NCBI RefSeq assembly: GCF_002931055.1
Contig: NZ_PSXX01000005.1
Coordinates: 76,701 to 140,700 of the forward strand
Reading direction: 5' to 3'
Length of the DNA stretch: 64,000 nucleotides
DNA from: Pseudoclavibacter sp. AY1H1
GTDB lineage: Bacteria > Actinomycetota > Actinomycetes > Actinomycetales > Microbacteriaceae
Shown: positions 8,954 through 19,369 of the stretch, piece after piece
Layout: every line of letters starts with the position of its first letter
Numbering within the stretch: the stretch's first letter is position 1
Translations under genes and position numbers: made by a program
The notes under the pieces: generated by a model
The model's database searches: none
What the model was told of the DNA's origin: nothing
Seen by the model: only the letters and a program-made list of their open reading frames with translations

Positions 8954-10449
8954 ACCTCTACCCCCGCCATCATCTGGCCGAGCACGTCTCGCGACGTCTC
9001 CGGTCCAACGATTCCCATGCTCTTGCCCTGGTACATGACCATGATCCGATCTGCCAGCTGGACGACTTCGTCGAGCTCCGTCGACACGATGATGACCGGG
9101 ATGCCCGAGTCGCGGACGCGCACGATCTGCTCGTGCACGAACTCGATCGATCCGACGTCGAGACCTCGGGTCGGCTGCGAGGCGATGAACATCCGCAGGT
9201 CGCGGCCGAGCTCGCGCGCGAGGACGACCTTCTGCTGGTTTCCGCCGGAGAGACGACCCACGGCCGTCTCGATGGACGGTGCCCGGACGTCGAAGTCCTT
9301 GACGTTCTTCTCCGCGAAGGCGGTGATCTCCCGCAGGTTGAGCGCGATGCCGTTCGAGAACGGCGGGCGGTCCGCCCGGTCGAGCACGAGGTTCTCCGCG
9401 ATCGTGAAGTCGCCGACGATGCCGTCTTCGGTGCGGTCTTCCGGCACGAAGCCGAGTCCCGCATCCAGCGTCTTCTTGACCGACTGCCCGATGAGCTCGT
9501 TGCCGTCGAGGCTGATCGAGCCGAGCGCCTTCTTATGGAGGCCGAGGATGGCCTCCGTGAGCTCGGTCTGGCCGTTGCCCTGCACGCCGGCGATCACGAG
9601 GATCTCGCCCTCGCGCACCTCGAAGCTCAGCTCGTCGACCTGCTTGGCGCCGACTTCGTCGAAGACCGTCAGCTCGGAGACGACGAACGTCGTCTCGCCC
9701 AGCTTCGGGGCCTCCTTGTCGACGTCGAGGTCGACCGCTCGGCCCACCATCTTCGCCGCGAGCTCTTCGTTGGACTCGCTCGGGAGCGCCGTGCCGACGA
9801 CCTTGCCTCGCCGGATGACCGTGATGCGGTCCGCCACCTTGCGGACCTCTCGCAGCTTGTGCGTGATGAAGACGATGGAGGTGCCGGCCTTGCGCAGCTG
9901 ATCCATGATGACGATGAGCTCGTCGGTCTCCTGGGGCGTGAGCACGGCGGTGGGCTCGTCCAGGACCAGGATCTTCGCGTCGCGCGAGAGGGCCTTGATG
10001 ATCTCGACGCGCTGCTGCGCGCCGACGGGCAGGTGCTCGACCAGCGCATCGGGGTCGATGTTGAAGCCGAACTGCGCCGACAGGTCGCGCACCTTCTGGC
10101 GCGCGCTGTCGATGTCGAGCACGCCGAGCCCACTGGCCGGCTCGTGCCCGAGCATGAGGTTCTCCGCCACGGTGAAGACGGGGATGAGCATGAAGTGCTG
10201 GTGGACCATTCCGATGCCGGCGGCCATGGCATCGCCAGGACCGGAGAAGTGCCGGACGTCGTCGTCCAGCAGGATCTCGCCCTCATCGGCCTGGTAGAGG
10301 CCGTAGAGCACGTTCATCAGGGTCGACTTGCCAGCACCGTTCTCGCCGAGGAGCGCATGGATCTCGCCCTCCTCGATCGTGAGGTTGATGTTGTCGTTGG
10401 CCGTGAAGGCACCAAATCGCTTGGTGATGCCTCGAAGCTCGAGTTTCAT
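8950..10449 (-). CDS. Nucleoside ABC transporter, duplicated ATP-binding subunit
   Basis: This 499-aa protein has two tandem ABC domains, as in NupA/YufO and RbsA-like ATPases. The first has Walker A GENGAGKST, signature-like LPVGAQQRVEI and Walker B ILVLDEPTAVLTPQE. The second has the degenerate Walker A GVQGNGQTEL with signature RLSGGNQQKVV, normal for this subfamily. I placed the start at the ATG at 10449, where family similarity begins, not at an upstream in-frame start. It lies 185 bases after a BMP lipoprotein gene, with a hairpin between, and overlaps the first permease gene. Confidence 0.95.
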   Translation of the reverse strand: MKLELRGITKRFGAFTANDNINLTIEEGEIHALLGENGAGKSTLMNVLYGLYQADEGEILLDDDVRHFSGPGDAMAAGIGMVHQHFMLIPVFTVAENLMLGHEPASGLGVLDIDSARQKVRDLSAQFGFNIDPDALVEHLPVGAQQRVEIIKALSRDAKILVLDEPTAVLTPQETDELIVIMDQLRKAGTSIVFITHKLREVRKVADRITVIRRGKVVGTALPSESNEELAAKMVGRAVDLDVDKEAPKLGETTFVVSELTVFDEVGAKQVDELSFEVREGEILVIAGVQGNGQTELTEAILGLHKKALGSISLDGNELIGQSVKKTLDAGLGFVPEDRTEDGIVGDFTIAENLVLDRADRPPFSNGIALNLREITAFAEKNVKDFDVRAPSIETAVGRLSGGNQQKVVLARELGRDLRMFIASQPTRGLDVGSIEFVHEQIVRVRDSGIPVIIVSTELDEVVQLADRIMVMYQGKSMGIVGPETSRDVLGQMMAGVEV

Positions 10450-10563
10450 AGCGGTCCACTTCGCTGTGCAGTAGTGCGGAATACGGCCTGGTGGGCCGGT
10501 GATAAGCGAGCCGGTCGCGGTGGTGACCGCCGCCAGCTCGAGATGCATGCGTAGGCATGCTAC

Positions 10564-10593
10564 GGGGCCGCCGCGAGTTTGCGCGACGGCCCC
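10564..10593 (-). terminator. Hairpin between BMP lipoprotein and ABC ATPase genes
   Basis: A 12-bp G+C-rich stem with one mismatch (10564-10575 with 10582-10593) and a 6-nt loop sits in the 185-base gap downstream of the lipoprotein gene. There is no T-run, so it may attenuate rather than stop transcription. That would give more binding protein than membrane complex, a common arrangement for ABC importers. Confidence 0.6.
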
Positions 10594-10634
10594 GCATCAT
10601 GTTGTGCCCAGACGTCAATCTGGACAGCAGAGGA

Positions 10635-11720
10635 TCAGACCTTGGGTGAGGAAGGCGACAGTTCCGGGTACTTGCCGTCGATGACTTCCTGCTTCAGGGT
10701 GTCGATCTCGTCGAGCGTGCCGGAGGGCAGCTCGGACTCGAAGGCGCCGAAGCCGGAGAGGCCGACGCCCTCGTTCTCGAGGACGCCCGTGTAGGTCGTG
10801 CCACCCTCGAAGGTGCCGTCGACGCTCTGGGAGATCGCGTCGAGAACCGTGACGTCGAGGCCCTTCATGATCGACACGAGGATGATGTCCGCGTACTGCT
10901 CGTCTGCGACCGCGAGGTCGGAGTCGACGCCGAGGATGACGGCGTCCTGGCCGCCTTCGCGGATCGCCTCAGCTGCACCCTGGTAGAGGGGGCCGCCGAC
11001 GGGGAGGATGACGTCTGCACCCTGGCTGAGGAAGCCGGTGGAGATCTCCTTGGCGCGGGAGACGTTCGTGAAGTCGTCCACGAACGAGCCCTGCTGCGAG
11101 TCGACGTCCCAGCCGATGACCTTGACGTCCTTGCCCTTGACCTCGTTGAAGTGCTTGACGCCGTTGGCGAAGCCGTCCATGAAGATCGTGACGGTCGGGA
11201 TGGCGGCGCCGCCGTAGGTGGCGACGGTGCCCGTCTTGGAGTACGCAGCCGAGGCGTAGCCCGCGAGGAACGCGGCCTGCGCCGTGTCGTAGTTGAGCTC
11301 GAGCACGTTCGGGATGCCGAGGCCCTCGATGTCGACGATCGCGAAGTCGACGTCTGGGTTCGCCTCGGCCGCTGCGGCCGTCGCGTCTGCTAGCTTGAAG
11401 CCGACGGGAACGATGATCTTGCAGCCCTGGTCGACCATGGTCGTCAGGTTTGCCGCGTAGTCGTCCGGTGTTGCCGACTCCGCCTCGAGCACGTTGACTC
11501 CGAGCTCGGACTCCGCGTTCTCGAGCCCCGTGTGCGCAAGCTGGTTGAAGGAGCGGTCGTCGAACCCGCCCTCGTCAGACACCATGCACGCGGTGAAGTC
11601 GGATGCGCCTTCAGCGGCCCCATCGCCTGCTTCTGGCGCGGGGGCACAACCGGCGAGCACGAGGGCTGCAACGCCCACCGTGCCAAGTGCAGCGAAACGC
11701 TGCTTCGAAGAGATAGCCAC
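10635..11720 (-). CDS. BMP-family nucleoside-binding lipoprotein (copy 1)
   Basis: This 361-aa substrate-binding lipoprotein is of the BMP/PnrA family, which captures purine nucleosides outside the membrane. The signal peptide ends in lipobox LAGC, and the mature protein starts with a linker rich in Ala, Glu and Gly. Family segments include DDRSFNQ, GWDVDSQQGSFVDDF and the late EGVGLSGF. I chose the GTG at 11720 because AGGAGG lies just upstream; an upstream in-frame start would bury the signal peptide. It is followed by a hairpin and the ABC genes. A second BMP gene lies directly upstream. Confidence 0.93.
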   Translation of the reverse strand: MAISSKQRFAALGTVGVAALVLAGCAPAPEAGDGAAEGASDFTACMVSDEGGFDDRSFNQLAHTGLENAESELGVNVLEAESATPDDYAANLTTMVDQGCKIIVPVGFKLADATAAAAEANPDVDFAIVDIEGLGIPNVLELNYDTAQAAFLAGYASAAYSKTGTVATYGGAAIPTVTIFMDGFANGVKHFNEVKGKDVKVIGWDVDSQQGSFVDDFTNVSRAKEISTGFLSQGADVILPVGGPLYQGAAEAIREGGQDAVILGVDSDLAVADEQYADIILVSIMKGLDVTVLDAISQSVDGTFEGGTTYTGVLENEGVGLSGFGAFESELPSGTLDEIDTLKQEVIDGKYPELSPSSPKV

Positions 11721-11960
11721 TCTCGATCCTCCTGAGTTGGATGTCCGTCGGGCCGCAGAACGCGAACACGACGAAGCTGGTGATTGCCCGAGCATAGCCG
11801 TAGCGCTGCGTCACAATTCGGCCGAAATCGGAATCGAAACCCGACCGTTGCACAGTTACGAGTGTGTTTCTCGGCGCGTCGCCCGGCGACGCTCACGGCA
11901 CCGCATCGTCGCAGGCCGATCGGTCGGTGCGGACGTGTGGATGCCCGCTCCGGGGGTCCG

Positions 11961-13046
11961 TCAGTTCGCTCCCGTCGGCGATGACGGCGACTCGACGACG
12001 ATCTCGCCGGAGATGATCTTGGCCTTGAGCGCCTCGACCTCCGCCTTCAGCTCGGCGGGGATCTTCGCATCCCAGTCGTGGAAGGACGAGAGCCCGACGC
12101 CGTCGTTCTCGAGCGTGCCGACGTTGTTGCCCGCCTCGAAGGTTCCCGCGATGTCGGAGCCGATGACGCCGAGGATGGCCGGCTCCATCCGCTTCTCTAC
12201 CGTCGTGACCAGGAGCGGCCGGTACTCCTCGCCCAGAAGCTCGTACCCGTCGGAGTCGACCCAGATGATGCCGACATCGCCCGCGGCCAGTGCCGCCGCA
12301 GCAGCACCCTCGCCCGCCTGAGCCGCGACGGGCATGATGATGTCGGCCCCCTGCGAGATGAGCCCCTGCGCCGTGGTCTGCGCGGCGTTCGTGTTCGTGA
12401 AGTCGTCGGTGAAGGACCCCTGCTGCGACTCCGGGTCCCAGCCGACGACCCGCACCGAGGCGCCCTTCGTCGTGTTGTACTGCTCGACCCCCGCCGCGAA
12501 GCCGTCCATGAAGACCGTCACGGGCGGCTGGTTGCCGCCGCCGAACGTCCCGACGACCCCGGTCTTGCTGACCCCCGCCGCCAGGTAGCCGGCGAGGAAC
12601 GCCGCCTGGGCCGTGTCGTGCACGATGGACGCGACGTTGGGACCATCCACGACCTCGTCGACGATCGAGTACGTGATGTCCGGGTTCGCCTCCGCGGAAG
12701 CGCGGGTCGCGTCGGCCAGCTCCCAGCCGACCGTGACGATGTAGTCGCAGCCCTCGCCGACCATGGTCTCGAGGTTCGTCTCGTAGTCAGCCTGCGACTG
12801 CGAGACCGTCTCGCGCATGTCGACGCCGTACTCCGCCTTGGCCGCCTCGAGCGACTCGAAGACGGCCTGGTTGAAGGAGCGGTCCTGGATGTTGCCGCTG
12901 TTCGCGACCATGCACGCCAGGTAGTCGCTTCCCGCAGCCGCTGCGCCCGTCGACCCCGGCGCCTCTGGCGGCGCCTGGCAGGCCGTGAGAGCGAGGGCAG
13001 CGACAGCGAGCGCGCCGACGGCGCCTGGAATACGAGAGCGTGACAT
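11961..13046 (-). CDS. BMP-family nucleoside-binding lipoprotein (copy 2)
   Basis: This 361-aa lipoprotein is of the same family and length as its downstream neighbour but clearly diverged. The signal peptide ends in LTAC, and family segments include QDRSFNQ, GWDPESQQGSFTDDF and DGVGLSSF. The two probably arose by tandem duplication and may differ in ligand preference while sharing one ABC complex. The 240-base gap before copy 1 holds lower-G+C sequence that could carry a separate promoter for copy 1. No other gene is seen in that gap. Confidence 0.93.
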   Translation of the reverse strand: MSRSRIPGAVGALAVAALALTACQAPPEAPGSTGAAAAGSDYLACMVANSGNIQDRSFNQAVFESLEAAKAEYGVDMRETVSQSQADYETNLETMVGEGCDYIVTVGWELADATRASAEANPDITYSIVDEVVDGPNVASIVHDTAQAAFLAGYLAAGVSKTGVVGTFGGGNQPPVTVFMDGFAAGVEQYNTTKGASVRVVGWDPESQQGSFTDDFTNTNAAQTTAQGLISQGADIIMPVAAQAGEGAAAAALAAGDVGIIWVDSDGYELLGEEYRPLLVTTVEKRMEPAILGVIGSDIAGTFEAGNNVGTLENDGVGLSSFHDWDAKIPAELKAEVEALKAKIISGEIVVESPSSPTGAN

Positions 13047-13137
13047 GCCGGAAGAGTAGTGGGAGCCGGGTGCAGACCGCTACGCGCGTGCACGGATCGT
13101 TGTGACCGTGCACGCGCGCAGATGAGTGGAAGGCGGG

Positions 13138-14250
13138 CTAGAGGACTTCCGGCCGCTTCGACGCCTTGATCTCGGCGACGAGCTGCTTGACCTTCTGCGC
13201 GTTCGCCGCGGTCGTGACGAGCAGCGCATCCGGGGTGTCGACCACGACGATGTCCTTGATGCCGGCGATCGCGACGACGCGGTCGGTGTGGTTGACGATG
13301 AGGCCGGAGCCGTCGACGACCACGACGTTGCTCTCATCGCCGTGCACGGTCACGCCGTTCCCGTTGGTGCTCTTTCGGAGCCGGCTCACGGCCGCGAAGT
13401 CCCCCACGTCGTCCCACTGGAAGTAGCCGGGGATGACGGCCAGCTCGCCGCGGGCGGCCGCCGGCTCGGCGACGGTGTAGTCGATGGCGATCTTCTCGAG
13501 GTTCGGCCAGACGCGAGCGGTGACCTCCGCCTGCTGATCGGTACCCCAGGCATCCGCGATCTCGTTGATGCCAGCGGCCAGTGGCGGGTTCGACTCGGCC
13601 AGCGCCTCCATGAGGCGGTCGACGCGGGCGAAGAACATGCCGGCGTTCCAGAGGTACTCGCCGGAGGCGAGGTAGCGGCGAGCTGTCGCCTCCTTGGGCT
13701 TCTCGACGAACGCGTCGACCTTCCGCGCACTCGGGGCGGCGGGGATCTTCAGCGGCTTGCCCGCTCGGATGTAGCCGAAGGCGGTGGACGGCTCGATGGG
13801 CTGGATGCCGATCGTGACGATGGCTCCGGCGTCGGCCGCCTCGACGGCTTCGCGCACCGCCGCTGCGAAGCGGTCGGTCGCACCGATGAGGTGGTCAGCG
13901 GCGAACGAGCCGATGATGGCGTCGGGCACACGCCGCTGCAGGATGGCCGCGGCGAGGCCGATGGCCGCCGTCGACTCGCGACCCTCGCTCTCGAGGACGA
14001 TGTTCTCCTCGATGAGCTCTGGGAGCTGCGCGCGCACCTCCTTGGCGTGCGCCTCTCCCGTCACGACGAGGAGCCGGTCCTCCGCGCACAGCGGCGCGAG
14101 GCGGTCCCAGGTCGCCCGCAGGAGGGTCGAGCCGTTCCCGACGACGTCGTGGAGGAATTTCGGGGCTTCGGCCCGCGAGAGGGGCCACAGTCGGGAGCCG
14201 ACGCCTCCCGCTGGAATCACGCCATAGAACCGATCGATCGCATCTGCCAT
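13138..14250 (-). CDS. manC: Mannose-1-phosphate guanylyltransferase
   Basis: This 370-aa protein makes GDP-mannose from mannose-1-phosphate and GTP. The nucleotidyltransferase signature PAGGVGSRLWPLSR lies near the N-terminus, and FVEKP appears mid-protein. The bacterial C-terminal isomerase domain of bifunctional ManC is absent, so this is the short actinobacterial form. I prefer the ATG at 14250; another in-frame start lies nine bases upstream. It is divergent from a mannosyltransferase-like GT4 gene. With ppm1 at 61.4 kb it points to mannolipid or mannosylated glycoprotein synthesis. Confidence 0.92.
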   Translation of the reverse strand: MADAIDRFYGVIPAGGVGSRLWPLSRAEAPKFLHDVVGNGSTLLRATWDRLAPLCAEDRLLVVTGEAHAKEVRAQLPELIEENIVLESEGRESTAAIGLAAAILQRRVPDAIIGSFAADHLIGATDRFAAAVREAVEAADAGAIVTIGIQPIEPSTAFGYIRAGKPLKIPAAPSARKVDAFVEKPKEATARRYLASGEYLWNAGMFFARVDRLMEALAESNPPLAAGINEIADAWGTDQQAEVTARVWPNLEKIAIDYTVAEPAAARGELAVIPGYFQWDDVGDFAAVSRLRKSTNGNGVTVHGDESNVVVVDGSGLIVNHTDRVVAIAGIKDIVVVDTPDALLVTTAANAQKVKQLVAEIKASKRPEVL

Positions 14251-14374
14251 GCGCAACACCCTAGGGGAACACTGTCACGCGCTGGTTTCGGCGGGACGAA
14301 GCTGTGGAGAAGTCGTCGTGCGGGCGTCGCCGCGAGTTCACCTCCGTGCCACTCCCAGCACCTACGTTCGCCCT

Positions 14375-15520
14375 ATGCGCATCGCGGTCGTCACCGAGAG
14401 CTTCCTCCCCACCGTCAACGGCGTGACGAACAGCGTCTGCAAGGTGCTCGACCACCTCGCACTGCGCGGACACGAGGCCATCGTCGTCACTCCGGCAGCC
14501 GGCTCGCCGAAGGACTACAGGGGGTTCCGCGTCGTCGAGGTGCCTGCTCTCGACTACCGCCAGTTCCCCGTCGGACTCCCCTCCCCCAGGGTCGATCGGC
14601 TCCTCGCCGAGTTCGCGCCAGACGTCGTACACGCCGCGAGTCCACTCTTTCTGGGATCGCAGGCGATCGCAGCCGCGAAACGACGCGGCATACCGAGCGT
14701 GGCCGTCTTCCAGACCGACGTCGCCGGGTACACGAAGCGCAACAAGCTGAGCGCCATGGAGGGCTTCGCCTGGTGGTTCATCCGCTGGCTGCACAACAAC
14801 GCAGACCTGACGCTGGCGCCGTCGAGCGCGGCGCTCGGCGACCTGCGGCGCGCCAAGATCACGAACGCCACCCGCTGGGGCCGAGGCGTCGACCTCGAGA
14901 CCTACCATCCGCGCAACAAGCAGGAGCAGAGCGTGCGCAGCAGCCGCAAGCGCCTGGGCGCCGACTCGCGCACCATCATCGGCTACGTGGGCAGGCTCGC
15001 GCCCGAGAAGCAGGTCGAGCGCCTCGCCTCGCTCAGGGGGCTCGACGACGTGCAGCTGGTCGTCGTGGGCGATGGGCCGTCGGAGCCGAGCATCCGGAAG
15101 GCCCTCAAGGGGGTCCCGGTTCATTTCGCCGGGCGACTCGGCGGCCGAGACCTGGCCATGGCCTACGCGAGCTTCGACGTCTTCGTGCACACGGGGACGG
15201 AGGAGACCTTCGGGCAGACGATCCAGGAGGCCCACGCCAGTGGCCTGCCCGTCGTCGCCCCCTACGCGGGCGGGCCCATCGACCTCATCGAACACGGCGT
15301 CGACGGATTCCACTTCGACCCCGACCGAGCAGGCGACCTCGATCTGCGGGTCATGCTCGAGAAGCTCGTCGACGCTCCCGAGCTGCGTGCCAGGATGGGC
15401 GAGGCCGGCCGCCGCCGAGTGCTCTCGCGCTCGTGGGAGAGCGTCTGCGACGAGCTGCTCAGCCACTATGCCGACGTGTTGGCCGAGGCGCGGCGCCCCG
15501 TCACGCTGCCGCTCGCCTGA
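14375..15520 (+). CDS. GT4 family glycosyltransferase (PimB/MgtA-like)
   Basis: This 381-aa GT-B fold enzyme has an N-terminal acceptor domain starting with RIAVVTESFLPTVNGVTNSV. The C-terminal nucleotide-sugar domain has GYVGRLAPEKQ and the E-x7-E region EAHASGLPVVAPYAGG. These features match actinobacterial alpha-mannosyltransferases acting on phosphatidylinositol mannosides or glucuronosyl diacylglycerol. The start is the ATG at 14375, where similarity begins; the upstream open frame is part of the intergenic region shared with manC. A GDP-mannose donor is inferred from the divergent manC, not shown by sequence. Confidence 0.88.
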   Translation: MRIAVVTESFLPTVNGVTNSVCKVLDHLALRGHEAIVVTPAAGSPKDYRGFRVVEVPALDYRQFPVGLPSPRVDRLLAEFAPDVVHAASPLFLGSQAIAAAKRRGIPSVAVFQTDVAGYTKRNKLSAMEGFAWWFIRWLHNNADLTLAPSSAALGDLRRAKITNATRWGRGVDLETYHPRNKQEQSVRSSRKRLGADSRTIIGYVGRLAPEKQVERLASLRGLDDVQLVVVGDGPSEPSIRKALKGVPVHFAGRLGGRDLAMAYASFDVFVHTGTEETFGQTIQEAHASGLPVVAPYAGGPIDLIEHGVDGFHFDPDRAGDLDLRVMLEKLVDAPELRARMGEAGRRRVLSRSWESVCDELLSHYADVLAEARRPVTLPLA

Positions 15521-15566
15521 ACGGCCCGGTCCATGCCTCGGCCTCACGCAGACAAGGCCGCCAAGG

Positions 15567-15578
15567 AAGGTTAACCTT
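15567..15578. promoter_or_regulatory. Perfect 12-bp palindrome upstream of sdhC
   Basis: AAGGTTAACCTT lies about 145 bases before the sdhC start, in the 200-base gap after the glycosyltransferase gene. It resembles the AGGTTA/TAACCT halves of DtxR/IdeR iron boxes but lacks the full 19-bp spacing. It may be a repressor site for the iron-rich succinate dehydrogenase; the assignment is tentative. Confidence 0.35.
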
Positions 15579-15721
15579 GCCAGCCGGAAACGGCGGGAGG
15601 CGTAGTCTAGGCGGGTATCAACATGCCCAACGCAGTGTGGTTGGGAGCTGCCGCTCAGTCTTCACCTTCTCGGCGCAAGAGTCCTGAGCGGAAGAACGCA
15701 ACGCGACAGAAGGGCAATCCC

Positions 15722-16156
15722 GTGTCAGCCGTACAGACACCAGCTCCGGCGGGCTCGACAGCCCCAAAGAACACAGCGAAGAAGCCGCGACGCGGCGGCA
15801 CGCTGTACCGGGGGAACGAGGGCATGTGGTCCTGGGTCCTCCACCGCATCACCGGCGTCTCCATCTTCTTCTTCCTGATCGTGCACGTGCTCGACACGTC
15901 GCTCGTGCGCGTCAGTCCTGAGGCCTACAACGCGGCCATCCACACCTACCAGACGCCCATCATGGGCATCGGCGAGGTCGGACTCGTGGCAGCCATCTGC
16001 TACCACGCGTTCAACGGAATCCGCATCATCCTCATCGACTTCCTGCCCGGCGGCGCGAAGTACCAGAAGCTCATGTTCTGGATCGTCATCGGCCTCTGCG
16101 TCGTCACGATGATCGGCTTCACGCCCCGCCACCTCATCAACGTGTTCAGCCACTAG
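15722..16156 (+). CDS. sdhC: Succinate dehydrogenase cytochrome b556 subunit
   Basis: This 144-aa membrane anchor binds heme and quinone in complex II. A lysine-rich N-terminal tail is followed by MWSWVLHRITGVSIFFFLIV and three transmembrane helices. His residues in FLIVHVLDTS and CYHAFNGIR are candidate heme ligands. I chose the GTG at 15722 with AAGGGC upstream; a longer frame from an upstream ATG adds a non-conserved Ser/Arg-rich extension. It is the first gene of sdhCDAB. Confidence 0.93.
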   Translation: MSAVQTPAPAGSTAPKNTAKKPRRGGTLYRGNEGMWSWVLHRITGVSIFFFLIVHVLDTSLVRVSPEAYNAAIHTYQTPIMGIGEVGLVAAICYHAFNGIRIILIDFLPGGAKYQKLMFWIVIGLCVVTMIGFTPRHLINVFSH

Positions 16157-16168
16157 GAGGGAGCTGCC

Positions 16169-16612
16169 ATGACTATCGAAACCATCGAGTACCCCCGTTC
16201 AGCAGCTGCCGCCAAGAACAGCACCAACTGGGAGCGCATCGGCTGGGCGTTCATGCGCGTGTCCGGTGTGCTGCTGGTCATCCTCATCTTCGGCCACCTC
16301 TTCACGAACCTCATGGTCGGCCAGGGCGTCGCCGCCATCGACTTCGCGTTCGTCGCCGGCAAGATGGCAGACCCCTTCTGGGTGGTCTGGGACACGCTCA
16401 TGCTGGTCCTCGCGTTCATCCACGGCGCCAACGGCATGCGCACGATCATCAACGACTACGTGTCGAAGGCGAGCACGCGTCGCGCACTGCAGGTCACGCT
16501 GTTCCTCGTCACGACGGTGCTCATCGTCCTCGGCCTCCTCGTGATCTACACGTTCGACCCGTGCCCCGCGAACGGCGCAGCCGAGAACCTGCCGAGCTTC
16601 TGCCCGGCCTAG
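16169..16612 (+). CDS. sdhD: Succinate dehydrogenase hydrophobic anchor subunit
   Basis: This 147-aa protein is the second membrane anchor of complex II. It has three transmembrane segments, with a heme/quinone-region histidine in [12 protein letters not shown] and the conserved [16 protein letters not shown]. It follows sdhC after 12 bases with a GGAGGGAG-type ribosome site. The C-terminus ends in a short Pro/Cys-containing tail. It pairs with SdhC to hold SdhAB on the cytoplasmic membrane face. Confidence 0.93.
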   Translation: MTIETIEYPRSAAAAKNSTNWERIGWAFMRVSGVLLVILIFGHLFTNLMVGQGVAAIDFAFVAGKMADPFWVVWDTLMLVLAFIHGANGMRTIINDYVSKASTRRALQVTLFLVTTVLIVLGLLVIYTFDPCPANGAAENLPSFCPA

Positions 16613-16667
16613 CCGACCCGCTCGGCCACACGACTTCCACCACCTCAGAAAGAAGAGCCACAGACAT

Positions 16668-18470
<1,803 letters not shown>

Positions 18471-18485
18471 GAAGGGCTTCACAGA

Positions 18486-19247
18486 ATGACTGCTGCAACG
18501 ACTGAAGCACCCGAGGCGCCCATCGAGGCTCCCAAGCCGTTCACGGTGACGCTCAACGTGCGCCGCTACAGCCCCGAGACGGACACCGAGCCGTACTGGG
18601 AGGCGTTCGATGTCGAGATGTACCCGACCGACCGCATCCTCGACGCCCTGCACCGCATCAAGTGGGACCAGGACGGCTCGCTCGCGTTCCGTCGCTCCTG
18701 CGCACACGGCATCTGCGGCTCCGATGCGATGCGCATCAACGGCCGCAACCGCCTCGCATGCAAGACGCTGGTCAAGGACCTCGACATCTCGAAGCCCATC
18801 TACGTCGAGGCCATCAAGGGGCTCCCCCTCGAGAAGGACCTCATCGTCGACATGGAGCCGTTCTTCGAGGCGTACCGCGAGGTGCAGCCCTTCCTGAAGG
18901 CTCAGGCCGAGCCGGAGAAGGGCAAGGAGCGCTTCCAGTCGATCGCCGACCGCGAGCGCTTCGACGACACCACCAAGTGCATCCTGTGCGCCGCGTGCAC
19001 CACGTCGTGCCCCGTGTTCTGGACCGACGGCCAGTACTTCGGACCTGCTGCCATCGTGAACGCGCACCGCTTCATCTTCGACTCCCGTGACGAGGACGCG
19101 AAGGTCCGCCTCGACATCCTCAACGACCGCGAGGGCGTCTGGCGCTGCCGCACGACCTTCAACTGCACCGAGGCCTGCCCGCGTGGCATCCAGGTGACGA
19201 AGGCGATCGCCGAGGTCAAGCAGGCAATGCTGAAGGGCCGCGTCTAG
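18486..19247 (+). CDS. sdhB: Succinate dehydrogenase iron-sulfur subunit
   Basis: This 253-aa protein carries electrons from FAD to quinone. The N-terminal [2Fe-2S] ligands lie in SCAHGICGSDAM and the following RLAC. The C-terminal [4Fe-4S] and [3Fe-4S] ligands lie in CILCAACTTSCPVFW and CTEACPRG. It is the last gene of the operon, with a strong terminator 20 bases after its stop. Nothing is unusual in sequence or length. Confidence 0.98.
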   Translation: MTAATTEAPEAPIEAPKPFTVTLNVRRYSPETDTEPYWEAFDVEMYPTDRILDALHRIKWDQDGSLAFRRSCAHGICGSDAMRINGRNRLACKTLVKDLDISKPIYVEAIKGLPLEKDLIVDMEPFFEAYREVQPFLKAQAEPEKGKERFQSIADRERFDDTTKCILCAACTTSCPVFWTDGQYFGPAAIVNAHRFIFDSRDEDAKVRLDILNDREGVWRCRTTFNCTEACPRGIQVTKAIAEVKQAMLKGRV

Positions 19248-19266
19248 CCACGACGTGAGCACCAGC

Positions 19267-19303
19267 GAAAGGGAGCAGCCGTACTCGGCTGCTCCCTTTC
19301 TCG
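19267..19303 (+). terminator. Strong hairpin terminator of sdhCDAB
   Basis: A perfect 15-bp stem (19267-19281 with 19286-19300) and TACT loop end in CCCTTTC, directly after sdhB. It closes the sdh operon. Confidence 0.9.
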
Positions 19304-19369
19304 CGTGGAGGTGGTGGCCGAGCGCGCGCCCTCCCCGCCGAGGGCACCGCGCGCGCCTAGCCTGCCTCT

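Noticed and set aside
11721-11960. Purine riboswitch upstream of BMP lipoprotein copy 1
   Set aside because: I looked for the conserved junction and loop pairs and saw none.
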